NCBI RefSeq assembly: GCF_003432385.1
Contig: NZ_CP031841.1
Coordinates: 682,001-746,000 of the forward strand
Origin: Breoghania sp. L-A4
GTDB lineage: Bacteria; Pseudomonadota; Alphaproteobacteria; Rhizobiales; Stappiaceae
DNA: 64,000 nt
Direction of reading: 5' to 3'
The translations under genes were made by a program, and so were the position numbers. Positions 31,941 through 40,281 of this stretch are shown in pieces. Position 1 is the stretch's first letter. Each line of letters opens with the position of its first letter. Below the pieces are notes generated by a model. That model did no database searches, was not told the origin of the DNA, and saw nothing but the letters and a program-made list of their open reading frames with translations.

Positions 31941-34268
31941 ATGGCCGTTCTCAATTCCACCTTGCGCGTTGGCCTCGACGACCGGCTCACCGGCAAGGGC
32001 CGGGGCCTGTTCGGCATGCTCAACCGGTTGTCCGGGCAGGGCGGCGGATGCAGTCTGGGCTCGTCGGCCAGCAGGCGACAGCCGGCGTCACTGCTATGAC
32101 GCGGCGGCTGGTGGCACTGAGCGGAGCCTATATCGGTTTCCGCAACACGCTGGGGGCGTCGTTCAACTTTGAGGACAAGTTCGCCGAGGTCCGCAAGGTG
32201 ATCGATACGACACCGGCGGCCTGGCCGCGTTGCGTGATCAGATCCTCAAAATGTCGACGAGCCTGTCTGGTATCTCCGCCGGCGGGCTTGCCGAGATCAT
32301 GGCGGAAGCCGGCCAGGCCGGCATCGCCATGGAGCGGCTTGGACGTTTCACCAACTACACGGCCAAGGCGTCGGTCGCCTTCGACATGGCGGCGGGAGAG
32401 ACCGGCAGCACATTCGCCAAGCTCGGCAACGTCTATCAGCTCAATCAGCAACGGCTGGAGCATCTCGCCGATGCGACGAACCTGCTGTCGAACAACATGG
32501 CGGCCAAGGCCAGTGAGATCCTGAATTTTACAAACCGCGCGGCCGGTGCGGCCGACGTGCTCAACCTGCTGCCGGAACAGATGGCGGCGGTGGGGGCTGC
32601 GATGACGGCCGCCGGGGTCGTGCCGGAAACTGCCGCGCGCGGTCTCAACGCGTTCTCCAACAAGATGGTGAAGGGCGGGCCGAAGATCGAACGGGCGTTC
32701 AAATCCATCGGCCTTTCGTTCAAGCAGTGGTCCAAGCTGAAGAAGGAGAACGGCCCTCAGGCGATGCGGCAGCTGTTTGAATCGCTGAACAAGGATTCCG
32801 ATGGCGCCCGGGCCATGCAGGATCTGTTCGGGCAGGATTTTTCCGACGATTTCGGCAAGCTGATGAAGAACCCGAAGCTGTTGGCCCAAGCCTTTCAGCT
32901 CGCAGGCGAAGAGGCGCGGATCGCCGGATCGGTGCAGGCGGAGTATTCCAATAAGGTTGCCACAGATATCGGCCGTATCCGCCGGCTGGGCAATCACCTC
33001 AAGGCGATCGGCATCCGGCTCGGCAACATGGCGGCCGGGCCGCTGGGCGCGGCGGCCGAGCGCATCAGCGGGATTTTCGACACGCTCGATCAACGCGTAA
33101 CGGTGTTTGACAAGATCAAGGCCGGATTGGATGGCCTGGCCGCGGGCCTGGGCTTCACCGACGCGGGTGGTGCGGCATCAAGCTTTGCGGATTGGCTGGA
33201 AACCAGCATCTTCGGCCAGCTGGAGAGTTTTGAGCAGGACACCGACCGGTTGGGGCGCATCTCCAATCGGTTCATGGAGATCGGCCGGAATTTCCGCTCG
33301 GCTTTTGATGCCTTCACTGGCGGGCAGGGCGCCGGCGTGGCGATGGCCTCCGCCGGCGCGGGCCTGTCCAAGCTCGGCGGAGCGATGACATTGGGCGGGG
33401 CCGTGGTGCTCGGCCTGACCGCGGCCAAGCTGCTGCGGTTTTCAGGAGCCTTGGCAGCCCTTGGTTTGGGAAGCCGCCTCGTGCGCTTTGGCGTCATTGC
33501 GGCGGGGCTGTCGCAACTGGCAAGCTCCGGTGGTGAAATGAGCGCTGTGGACTGGGCTGTCTCCGCAGCCGGCGTCGGCATGCTCGGCGCTGAGTTGTTC
33601 AAGCTGGGTCGCGGTGCGACGGCTGCCTATCGCGGATTGAAGACCGTTCTCACCGGCGCAAAGGCGCTCGGCGCCGGTGCCGCTACGGGCGCCGCAGCCA
33701 AAACCGGCCTGCTGTCGGGCCTGCTTGCCAATCCGCTCGGCGCAGGTGCGGCGGCACTCACGGGTGCCACGGCATTTGGGATGTGGGCGGCTGCGAAATC
33801 CGATCCCAACGCCAAAAACAAGGATCTGATCGCGGACGCGCAGCGCCGCAACCGGACAGGCTCCGGTGTGCCGGTCATTCCGCGTGGCGATTATACGCTT
33901 GGCGGATTCGGAGGGTTTCGCGGGCGGACAAAGGCGCGCAAACCGGTGACGGCTTCATCAACGCGCCGCTCGCCTTCCGCCGCAGCGAGGCCTATGTCGC
34001 CTCGCTGCCGTCATCGCGTGGTGGTGCGCTTTCTGGTGGGCGCCTGGGCCCGTCCGACGTCAAGCTGATGGGACAGCCGATCGAGGCCATCGTGCGGCCA
34101 CTGGGCACGCAGGACGTGCGGGTGACCAATCCGCCAACCTTGAGCGTGCCCGTCTCGGTGACGGTGCATGCAACATCTTCGGCCGACCCTCACGCGATCG
34201 GCAGCGAGGTCGGCCGGGCGACGGGGGCCGCGGTTGGTGACGCCCTTCGCGAAACCTATGCGGACTGA
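31941..34268 (+). CDS. Tail tape measure protein, frame broken at three points
   Basis: The gene is one protein read in four pieces: 31941 to about 32043 (MAVLNSTLRVGLDDRLTGK), about 32044 to 32210 (AGVTAMTRRLVALSGAYIGF, then FEDKFAEVRKVID), about 32214 to 33925 (the long TMP helical core with AAVGAAMTAAGVVPETAARGL and hydrophobic segments near residues 390-500), and about 33926 to 34268. Each join needs one extra base, always the same direction. The parts together give about 775 residues, matching a gpT-type ruler that sets tail length. I think the missing bases are sequencing deletions; real loss of function is the alternative. Confidence 0.82.
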
Positions 34269-34288
34269 TCAACAAGAGGCGAGGCCAC

Positions 34289-34722
34289 ATGTCGGGACCG
34301 ACGGGAATGGCGCTGGGGCGTTTGCCTTCCAAGCGCTGGGATTTTCTTACACTGATGTTGCGCGACGGCTGTCGACGCCCTGGGCCAAGGTTGCGGTGGC
34401 CCAACGTCTGGACGCGCAGCAATGGACGGGCCCGGGCGAGGATGAAGTCTCGATCAAGGGCGTGCTGTTTCCCGAAGAGTTCGGCGGTGGCGCCAGCCTC
34501 GATGGTTTGCGCGCCGCGGCGCTCGTCGGCGTGCCGTTGATGCTCGTGTCCCTGGGTGGCCGGGTCTTTGGCTACCACACGATCCAGGGGATCGATGAGG
34601 ATCGCGGGTTTCACGACGCCTTCGGGGCACCACGCCGCAACGCCTATGTGATCAAGCTGCTGCGCTACACGGGCTCGCCGTCGCCCTCAGCATTCAATTC
34701 GTTCGTGTCGCTCTTCGCCTGA
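34289..34722 (+). CDS. Tail protein U (P2 gpU-like), frame broken once
   Basis: Starts MSGPTGMALG at 34289 after GAGGCGAGG; then the frame must shift by one base at the run GGGG (34315-34318) to continue as AFAFQALGFSYTDVARRLSTPW and FGYHTIQGIDEDRGFHDAFGAPRRN. With that base restored it is about 145 residues, the length of P2 gpU, which completes the tail end. The break has the same sign as those in the tape measure gene. Confidence 0.75.
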
Positions 34723-34738
34723 ACTTCAAGGAATATCC

Positions 34739-34951
34739 ATGACCGAGATCCTGCGATCCACGACCGGCGACACGGTCGACCTGGTGGCGCTGCGCGCTTA
34801 CAGCCGCACCGATAGGGCGACCGAGGCCATGCTTGCCGCCAACCCCGGCCTTGCCGCGCTCGGCGTCGTACTGCCGCTTGGAACGGCGGTCACGGCTCCC
34901 GATCTCGATGTCGAGGCACCGGCCATTGATCTCGTAAAACTGTGGGACTAG
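34739..34951 (+). CDS. Tail protein X (gpX-like, LysM-type)
   Basis: A 70-residue protein with the gpX/LysM-like pattern GDTVDLVALRAYSRTD and AANPGLAALGVVLPLGTAV. P2 gpX is 67 residues and takes part in tail completion with gpU and gpD. It lies between them, as in P2. Confidence 0.85.
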   Translation: MTEILRSTTGDTVDLVALRAYSRTDRATEAMLAANPGLAALGVVLPLGTAVTAPDLDVEAPAIDLVKLWD

Positions 34952-34954
34952 CCG

Positions 34955-35950
34955 ATGCATCCCAAAGTCATTGTGACCGTCGACGGCAAGCCCGTCGCCG
35001 GCGCCTTCTACGAGCGGCTGGTCTCGCTGGTCATCACCGACCGCGACGGCAAGCGCTCGGACAGCGTCGCGATCGAGCTGGCGGATGGGCCGCCGGACTA
35101 TCTCGCATTGCCGCGTCGCGGCGCCGTGATCCGGGTGCAACTGGGCTATGTCGAGACCCGCGTGCGCGATATGGGGGCTTTTGTCGTCGATGAAGTGTCG
35201 GGCAACTGTCTGCCCTATGCGCTACGCATCACCGGCCGCGCGGCCGATCTGCGCGACGGCAAGCTGAAGGAGCGCAAGGAGCGGCATTGGGACCGAAAAT
35301 CGCTGAGCGATATCGTCAAGCAGCTCGCGGATGAAAATGGTCTGACGCCGGTGATCACCGGCTCCATCGGGAGCCATGTCTATGACTGGCTCGGCCAGCA
35401 GGACGAATCCGACATGCACTTCCTGGAGCGCCTGGCAGGCCGGCACAACGCGCTGTTCACCGTCAAGGACGGCCGTCTGGTGTTCTCCGCCAAGGGAACA
35501 GGCACGTCTGCGAGCGGCGCGGCGCTTGCCATCGTCACGATCGCGCCGCAGCGTATGATCACAGGCAGCTGCCGGTTTCAGTTTGCCGATCGGGGCAAGT
35601 TCAAAAAGGTCGTCGCCTACTACCAGGACCGCGACAAGGCCAAGCGGACCGAGGTCGGCGTCGATGCGGATCCGAAAGGGGAGGCGACGTTTAGGATCCC
35701 CGAACCCTTCGCAAGCATTGCGGAAGCCGATAAGGCGGCGGAGGCCAAGGCGCGCGAGCTGATGCGTGGCGGATTGTCTGCGTCGGTCACCGTGCCCGGC
35801 GACACGTCGATCCGCGCCGGCGCGCCTTTGGTGTTTGAAGGCGTCCGTCCGGGCCTCGATGGTGAGAAGCTGGTCATCGAGACCGCGACGCATCGGTTTT
35901 CCAAGCCGCAGGGCTATCTGACGGAGATCGCCGCCAAGTCGCGGAAATAG
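34955..35950 (+). CDS. Baseplate hub / late control protein D-like
   Basis: A 331-residue protein of the P2 gpD family. Family features: FYERLVSLVITDRDGKRSDSVAIELAD near the start, GQQDESDMHFLERLAGRHNALF in the middle and a C-terminal beta region (RAGAPLVFEGVRPGLDGEKLVIETATHRF). It forms the hub that holds the spike. Last gene of the tail operon; the next genes are on the other strand. Confidence 0.9.
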   Translation: MHPKVIVTVDGKPVAGAFYERLVSLVITDRDGKRSDSVAIELADGPPDYLALPRRGAVIRVQLGYVETRVRDMGAFVVDEVSGNCLPYALRITGRAADLRDGKLKERKERHWDRKSLSDIVKQLADENGLTPVITGSIGSHVYDWLGQQDESDMHFLERLAGRHNALFTVKDGRLVFSAKGTGTSASGAALAIVTIAPQRMITGSCRFQFADRGKFKKVVAYYQDRDKAKRTEVGVDADPKGEATFRIPEPFASIAEADKAAEAKARELMRGGLSASVTVPGDTSIRAGAPLVFEGVRPGLDGEKLVIETATHRFSKPQGYLTEIAAKSRK

Positions 35951-35958
35951 GCAGGCTG

Positions 35959-36330
35959 TCAGGCGATGTCGTCGAGGTCGGCGCGTAGCGCTGCGGCGAT
36001 CGCCTTCAGCGCGGCGACGCTCCCGTCCTTCTTGTTCGTCTCGATCTCGGAGACATAGGCAGCACTCAGGCCGGCGGCGGCAGCGAGGTCACGGGCAGTA
36101 AGCCCGCGATAATCGCGCCAGACGCGCACCTTGTTCTCGCCGTCGAGGATGCGGTTGACGAATTCGGCCGGGATAAGCTCCTCCTCGCCAGCGGCGAGCT
36201 TGTGCTCAAACGCGCGCACGGCCTCGATATCCGCGCGGTCGTCCAGCGCTTCGCGCATGGCGAGATATTCGTCCTCGGGCAGCACGACGAGGCGCTCGCC
36301 CGCGGGAGTGGTGATGATCTGTTCGGACAT
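35959..36330 (-). CDS. XRE-family antitoxin (HigA-like)
   Basis: A 123-residue protein. Residues 1-60 are an acidic region (EDEYLAMREALDDRADIEAVRAFEHKLAAGEEE) that should block the toxin, and the C-terminal half is an XRE helix-turn-helix (VWRDYRGLTARDLAAAAGLSAAYVSEIET). It follows the toxin by 11 bases, the toxin-first order of HigBA-type modules. It should repress the operon through the TAGCTAAT repeats. Confidence 0.8.
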   Translation of the reverse strand: MSEQIITTPAGERLVVLPEDEYLAMREALDDRADIEAVRAFEHKLAAGEEELIPAEFVNRILDGENKVRVWRDYRGLTARDLAAAAGLSAAYVSEIETNKKDGSVAALKAIAAALRADLDDIA

Positions 36331-36341
36331 AGCTCTCGCTC

Positions 36342-36596
36342 CTAGTTGTAGGCGCCGCCGCGCGGCGCGATCCTGATGATGGCGATGACGTCGCCGGCCT
36401 CTGAGAAGATCACCCGCCAGTCGCCGACGCGCAGGCGAAAGATGCCGTCCATGCCCTTGAGCGTCTTCACGTTGCCGGCAAGGCTTTCAGGAGTGCTCGC
36501 GTATTGCTCGATCTTGGAGCGGATATTGCGCGCGACGTTGGCCGGCATCCGGCTCAAGGTCCTGGTCGCGCCCTTGCTGTAGGCGATCTGTTTCAT
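36342..36596 (-). CDS. RelE/ParE-family toxin
   Basis: An 84-residue protein: RTLSRMPANVARNIRSKIEQYA is the typical first helix pair, and GIFRLRVGDWRVIF with the following VIAIIRIAPRGGAYN is the beta core of the RelE/ParE fold. RelE-type toxins cleave mRNA on the ribosome. It is first in the operon with the antitoxin. A promoter lies so close that the mRNA may begin at the ATG. Confidence 0.85.
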   Translation of the reverse strand: MKQIAYSKGATRTLSRMPANVARNIRSKIEQYASTPESLAGNVKTLKGMDGIFRLRVGDWRVIFSEAGDVIAIIRIAPRGGAYN

Positions 36597-36645
36597 GGAG
36601 GAATGATAGCATATAGCTAATTTCTGTAAATGGAAAATAGCTAAT
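36597..36645 (-). promoter_or_regulatory. Toxin-antitoxin promoter with TAGCTAAT repeats
   Basis: Reading leftward, TTTACA (36630-36625) and TATCAT (36608-36603) with a 16-base spacer form a fair promoter; start of transcription would fall at the toxin ATG. TAGCTAAT occurs at 36614-36621 and 36638-36645, a likely autoregulatory operator. Confidence 0.55.
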
Positions 36646-36703
36646 AGCGAATTTTAGTAAGCTCTCAAAACCCGCCCGCCTTCACCAACTCAAATTGACC
36701 CAC

Positions 36704-36727
36704 ACCGGCCCGCGCGCCGGTTTTTTT
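36704..36727 (+). terminator. Terminator before the lysis genes
   Basis: ACCGGC (36704-36709) pairs with GCCGGT (36716-36721), followed by T7. It ends rightward transcription after the tail genes and the antisense-oriented toxin-antitoxin pair. Confidence 0.75.
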
Positions 36728-36747
36728 GTGCGCAAAAGGAGAACTCA

Positions 36748-37530
36748 ATGCGTCCAGTTTCGGAAATCATCGTGCATTGCACGGCCACGCCGGAGGGCCG
36801 GCCGGTGAGCGTTGCGGACATCGACGCCTGGCACCGGGCGCGCGGTTGGTCGGGCATCGGCTATCATCGCGTCATCGGCATCAAGGGCGAGCGATGGCAG
36901 GGCCGCCCGCTGGAAAACATCGGCGCGCATGTCGCCAGCCACAACACGGGCACGATCGGAGTGACCTACGTTGGCGGCGTGGCGACTGACGGAAAAACCG
37001 CGAAGGACACGCGAACGCTGACCCAGAAGGCGGCGCTGCTGGCCGAGCTGGTCGATCTGCGCGATCGCTTCGGCATCACCAAGGTGAGCGGCCACAACGA
37101 CTACGCGGCCAAGGCCTGTCCGTCGTTTGATGCGCGTGCTGAGTACGGCCATCTGTTCGGCGCCGGCCGTGTGCCAAAGGCGCAGCCGTCCACCAGTGAC
37201 AACGGCGTGCTCGCGCGTGGTGACAGCGGTCCGGCCGTGCGCGCCTGGCGCGAGCGGCTCGCCTCGTACCGCCGGAAGATCGGCCACCGCTTCGGCGTGC
37301 CGCAGGGCGATACCTTCGATCACACGATCGAGCTGGTGACGATCGAATTCCAAAACGACCGCGGCATTGTCGTGGACGGCAAGGTCGGCGAGCAAACACG
37401 CATTGAAATGGATCGCGCCTTGTCGGATCTCCCGCCCTACCAGGCGATCCCCGCCCACAACCCGCCGCCCGATATCGAGACGGCCCTGCGGCACCTGCAG
37501 CAGGCCATAACCGCGCTTTCCGCGGCCTGA
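36748..37530 (+). CDS. Endolysin: N-acetylmuramoyl-L-alanine amidase with PG-binding domain
   Basis: A 260-residue cell-wall hydrolase. The amidase_2/PGRP domain (residues 1-140) shows zinc ligands His10 (IIVHCTATP), His116 (VSGHNDYAA) and Cys124 (KACPSFD), plus GIGYHRVI. A peptidoglycan-binding_1 domain follows at about 165-230 (GPAVRAWRERLASYRRK, then TIELVTIEFQNDRGIVVDGKVG). It would cut the bond between sugar and peptide at lysis. A good ribosome site (AAAGGAGA) precedes it. It has no signal peptide, so a holin is needed. Confidence 0.92.
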   Translation: MRPVSEIIVHCTATPEGRPVSVADIDAWHRARGWSGIGYHRVIGIKGERWQGRPLENIGAHVASHNTGTIGVTYVGGVATDGKTAKDTRTLTQKAALLAELVDLRDRFGITKVSGHNDYAAKACPSFDARAEYGHLFGAGRVPKAQPSTSDNGVLARGDSGPAVRAWRERLASYRRKIGHRFGVPQGDTFDHTIELVTIEFQNDRGIVVDGKVGEQTRIEMDRALSDLPPYQAIPAHNPPPDIETALRHLQQAITALSAA

Positions 37531-37573
37531 GCGGCCGCACACCTTCCTCAACCCTGAAAATCTGGAGACTGAC

Positions 37574-38056
37574 ATGATGATGCGCCTTTTTGGTGCGGCA
37601 GTGGCCGCGCTTTGCCTGATCGCCACTGTTCCCGCGTCCGCCGCGACTGACGGCTTGATTGATTTCTCGCCACTGATCGAGCCGGCGTTTGCCGTTCTCG
37701 GCAGCGCCCTGGTTGCCACCGGCGGCTATCTGGTCACGCGCATCGCCCGTGCGCTCAATCTCAACATCGATGCACAACAGCGCTCGGTCATCGACCAGGC
37801 GCTGTATCAGGCCGTCGGTTACGGCCAAAGCTGGGCACGCGATGCGCTCGCCGGCGGCGTCCGCATCAATGTGCAGTCGGCCATCATCGAGCACGCGGCC
37901 GAGTATGCCATCGTAGCCGTGCCGCAGGCGCTTGCGCATTTCGGGATCGACCGGGACCGGCTCATGGACATGCTGGAAGCCCGGCTGGGCTTTGATCTCA
38001 ATGGTGACGGCGCTGTTGGCGGGACGTTTGCTGCCGGCGCGAGCCCCACGCTGTGA
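37574..38056 (+). CDS. Exported/membrane lysis protein, LLH-holin-like
   Basis: A 160-residue protein with a hydrophobic start (MRLFGAAVAALCLIATVPASA) that may be a signal peptide or first membrane segment, then a second hydrophobic stretch (FAVLGSALVATGGYLVTRIARAL), and a soluble amphipathic part (QSVIDQAL-like helix) as in phage LLH-type holins. It lies between endolysin and spanin-like genes. It might act as holin or as a helper to the candidate at 38469. Confidence 0.55.
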   Translation: MMMRLFGAAVAALCLIATVPASAATDGLIDFSPLIEPAFAVLGSALVATGGYLVTRIARALNLNIDAQQRSVIDQALYQAVGYGQSWARDALAGGVRINVQSAIIEHAAEYAIVAVPQALAHFGIDRDRLMDMLEARLGFDLNGDGAVGGTFAAGASPTL

Positions 38057-38277
38057 TCTTCGCCAAATGGCTCGCGAGCCAGGCAGCCGGTTGGCTGCTT
38101 GGTCTCGCGCGCGACCTGGCGGCCGATTGGCGGCGCGATCGGGCGCTTACGGATCTCGGCCGTAAGGACGCCGAGATCCAGGCGAGACGCGAGCGGGAAA
38201 CTCTCAGAAAGGATGCGGAGAATGAGCGGATGCATCTTCGGGCTGATGATCCTGGGGACCTGTCTGGGGATCTCTGA
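38053..38277 (+). CDS. Spanin Rz-like protein (74 aa)
   Basis: A GTG-start ORF (GTGA overlap with the preceding gene) with an N-terminal hydrophobic stretch (FAKWLASQAAGWLLGLARDLA) and a charged helical rest (KDAEIQARRERETLRKDAENERMHL). The inner-membrane spanin has this shape. A second gene starts inside its 3' end in another frame, like the lambda Rz/Rz1 nest. Called by layout and shape only. Confidence 0.5.
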   Translation: MIFAKWLASQAAGWLLGLARDLAADWRRDRALTDLGRKDAEIQARRERETLRKDAENERMHLRADDPGDLSGDL

Positions 38278-38476
38278 TCCAGGCCAACCCTCAAACACAC
38301 TCGACGCGTCGTGCGATCTGCGCGTCACCCAGGCGCCGGCGGACTTGAAGCACCGGTGGCTCGATGAGCGTGGCCGGCCGCGCCGCGCACTGTCGCCGCA
38401 GGAGCGGCAATACGTGCTCGACCAGGCCGGCAACAACCGGATCCTGAAAAAGCGATGCGGGGGCAGCCATGATTGA
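38222..38476 (+). CDS. Spanin Rz1-like protein nested in another frame (84 aa)
   Basis: Starts at ATG 38222 inside the Rz-like gene, with GGAGA just upstream. The product begins MSGCIFGLMILGTCLG, a short hydrophobic leader ending in a Cys that could be a lipoprotein site, though the residue before Cys is Thr rather than the usual Gly/Ala/Ser. The mature part is Asp/Arg/Pro-containing (QAPADLKHRWLDERGRPRR). Its stop overlaps the next start. The outer-membrane spanin is the likely role. Confidence 0.5.
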   Translation: MSGCIFGLMILGTCLGISDPGQPSNTLDASCDLRVTQAPADLKHRWLDERGRPRRALSPQERQYVLDQAGNNRILKKRCGGSHD

Positions 38477-38795
38477 GAACCTGGACGGGATCGTCAAAGC
38501 CGTACCGATGAAATGGCTGGTCATCGCCGCCTTCGCGTTGACCGGCGCGTTGGCCCAGCGGGACATGGGCTGGCCGGGCCGCATCATGACCTTTGTCTGC
38601 GGCGTCCTGGCGGCGGCCGTGTTCTGCGAGCCGTTGCTCGACCTTCTGTCGCTGTCGGAGTCCTGGGGGCACGCGGTCGCCGGTGTTCTGGCCGTGACGG
38701 GGCGCAATTGGGTGGCCTTCGCCATCCGCGCGTCACGCGATCCGCTGGAGCTTGCGGACCGGGTCGCGGCGATCATTCGCGGGGTACGGAAATGA
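38469..38795 (+). CDS. Holin-like membrane protein (108 aa)
   Basis: A 108-residue protein with three hydrophobic segments: MKWLVIAAFALTGALA (about 14-29), IMTFVCGVLAAAVFCEPLL (about 39-57) and HAVAGVLAVTGRNWVAFAI (about 68-86), then a short basic end. Size, topology and position after endolysin and spanin-like genes fit a holin that times release of the endolysin. Confidence 0.65.
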   Translation: MIENLDGIVKAVPMKWLVIAAFALTGALAQRDMGWPGRIMTFVCGVLAAAVFCEPLLDLLSLSESWGHAVAGVLAVTGRNWVAFAIRASRDPLELADRVAAIIRGVRK

Positions 38796-39076
38796 TCTGG
38801 GGAAACTTGCTGGTGTCAGCCCCGTAGACCTCGCGAGTGGGCGCGCACAGCGAGCTGGCGCTGTGCGGCGACACCAAATCCCAGACAAGACCATCAAATG
38901 ATTCTCAGCCCGGTTCATGCCGGGCTGACGATCCCCGCCAGGAGCGGGGAGCCCGGAACATCTCGGTTCCGGACCACAGGGGTCAAAGTGCCAACCCGAA
39001 CCCTGCCCGACGCAACTAGCTTTCCGCCATCCCCGCCGCTGCTGCAGCGAGGGAATAGCAGGAGGCAACAGCCCCA
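38796..39076. other. Intergenic region with two hairpins
   Basis: This stretch has no convincing gene. Near 38905-38927 AGCCCGG/CCGGGCT form a strong stem, and just after it TCCCCGC/GCGGGGA form another. No T-run follows. The Dam-like gene's own ribosome site (AGGAGG) is at the end. Function unknown. Confidence 0.4.
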
Positions 39077-39907
39077 ATGTCAATCCTCACTGAAATGCGC
39101 GACGTGAATCCCGTCCCGCCGGCCGCCGGTTATATCGGCGGCAAATCAAAGCTCGCGGTCCGCCTGATTGATCTCATCTCCACCGTGCCGCATGAGCTCT
39201 ATGCCGAGCCCTTCGTCGGCATGGGCGGTGTGTTCCTGCGCCGGCCGAGCGCACCGAAGGCCGAAGTCATCAATGACCTCTCGGGCGATGTCTCGACGTT
39301 CTTCCGCATCCTGCAACGCCACTACGTGGCCTTTGTCGAAATGCTCCGCTTCCAGCTGACGACGCGGCGCGAGTTCGAGCGCCTGACCAATATTGACCCG
39401 TCGACCCTGACCGATCTCGAACGCGCGGCACGCTTCCTCTATCTCCAGCGCACCGCCTATGCCGGCAAGGTTTCGGGGCGCACGTTTGGGACGCGAGCGG
39501 GTGCGCCGGCGCTGTTCGACATCACGCGGATCGTGCCGCTGCTTGAATCCATCCACGAGCGGCTCGCTGGCGTCGTGATCGAGGCGCTGCCGTTCGATCG
39601 CTTCATCAAGACCTATGATCGCCCTCACACACTGTTCTTTATCGATCCGCCGTACTTTGGCTGTGAGACCGACTACGGCGCCGGCATGTTTACGAGGGAT
39701 GATTTCGCGCGTCTGGCCGCGCAGTTGGCAGAGATCAAGGGACACTTCATCCTGACGATCAACGATTGCCCGGAGATCCGTGAGATCTTCGCCGCGTTCG
39801 AGCTGACGGCGGTGGATGTCAGTTACTCGATCCAGCGCGAGGCGCCGAAGGAGTTCGGTGAATTGATCATTACCGGACCGCGGGCGCTGCCGCGGCTGTT
39901 GATTTGA
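39077..39907 (+). CDS. Dam-like N6-adenine DNA methyltransferase (D12 class)
   Basis: A 276-residue methylase that would methylate adenine, probably in GATC-like sites, to protect or regulate phage DNA. Motif I is FVGMGGVF (about 46-53), motif X is GYIGGKSKL (18-26) and the catalytic DPPY is at 190-193 (FFIDPPYFG). Length and motif order match the Dam/D12 class. AGGAGG precedes the ATG. It is the last phage-like gene before the right boundary. Confidence 0.9.
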   Translation: MSILTEMRDVNPVPPAAGYIGGKSKLAVRLIDLISTVPHELYAEPFVGMGGVFLRRPSAPKAEVINDLSGDVSTFFRILQRHYVAFVEMLRFQLTTRREFERLTNIDPSTLTDLERAARFLYLQRTAYAGKVSGRTFGTRAGAPALFDITRIVPLLESIHERLAGVVIEALPFDRFIKTYDRPHTLFFIDPPYFGCETDYGAGMFTRDDFARLAAQLAEIKGHFILTINDCPEIREIFAAFELTAVDVSYSIQREAPKEFGELIITGPRALPRLLI

Positions 39908-40281
39908 GGTTGGGCGGGTGGCGCCAAGGTCGCGCCTCTGAGGGCCCGCCGCTAGAGGTTTTTGGCTTCGGCGTGCCCGCACAAATAGTCGCAGTTATCC
40001 AGTTCGCTCTCATGACTGCTTTGGGGGCAGTTCCGGACATCGCTGGTTCGTGCCGGCACGGCAGAAAGGCACAAGAAGCCGTCGTTGGCCATGAGTCGAT
40101 TTCGGACCAATGCCGTCGTTAGTGCTCGGTGCAGCGAAGGACCGCTTCGAGCCCAAATTATCTATTGCTGCGTGGCGAATAAACGGTCGCGAACCGCTCA
40201 ATGCTGACTATACGAGTAGCAAGGACCAACCAAAGCGGACCCTCACAAAGCTCTTTAAAAATTGACTATAAAGGTAGATTC
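39908..40281. other. Right prophage boundary region
   Basis: A 374-base gap between the methylase and the convergent helicase gene. It contains degenerate intergenic sequence and an AT-rich end (40200-40281). I see no tRNA and no clear direct repeat with 1429-1655; only a 10-base match (TGGTCCGAAA) exists, and that is inverted, so I do not call it an att site. Confidence 0.35.

Noticed and set aside
1558-40112. A 10-base match TGGTCCGAAA between the two prophage flanks as attL/attR
   Set aside because: The copies are in inverted orientation, while att repeats must be direct, and 10 bases can match by chance.
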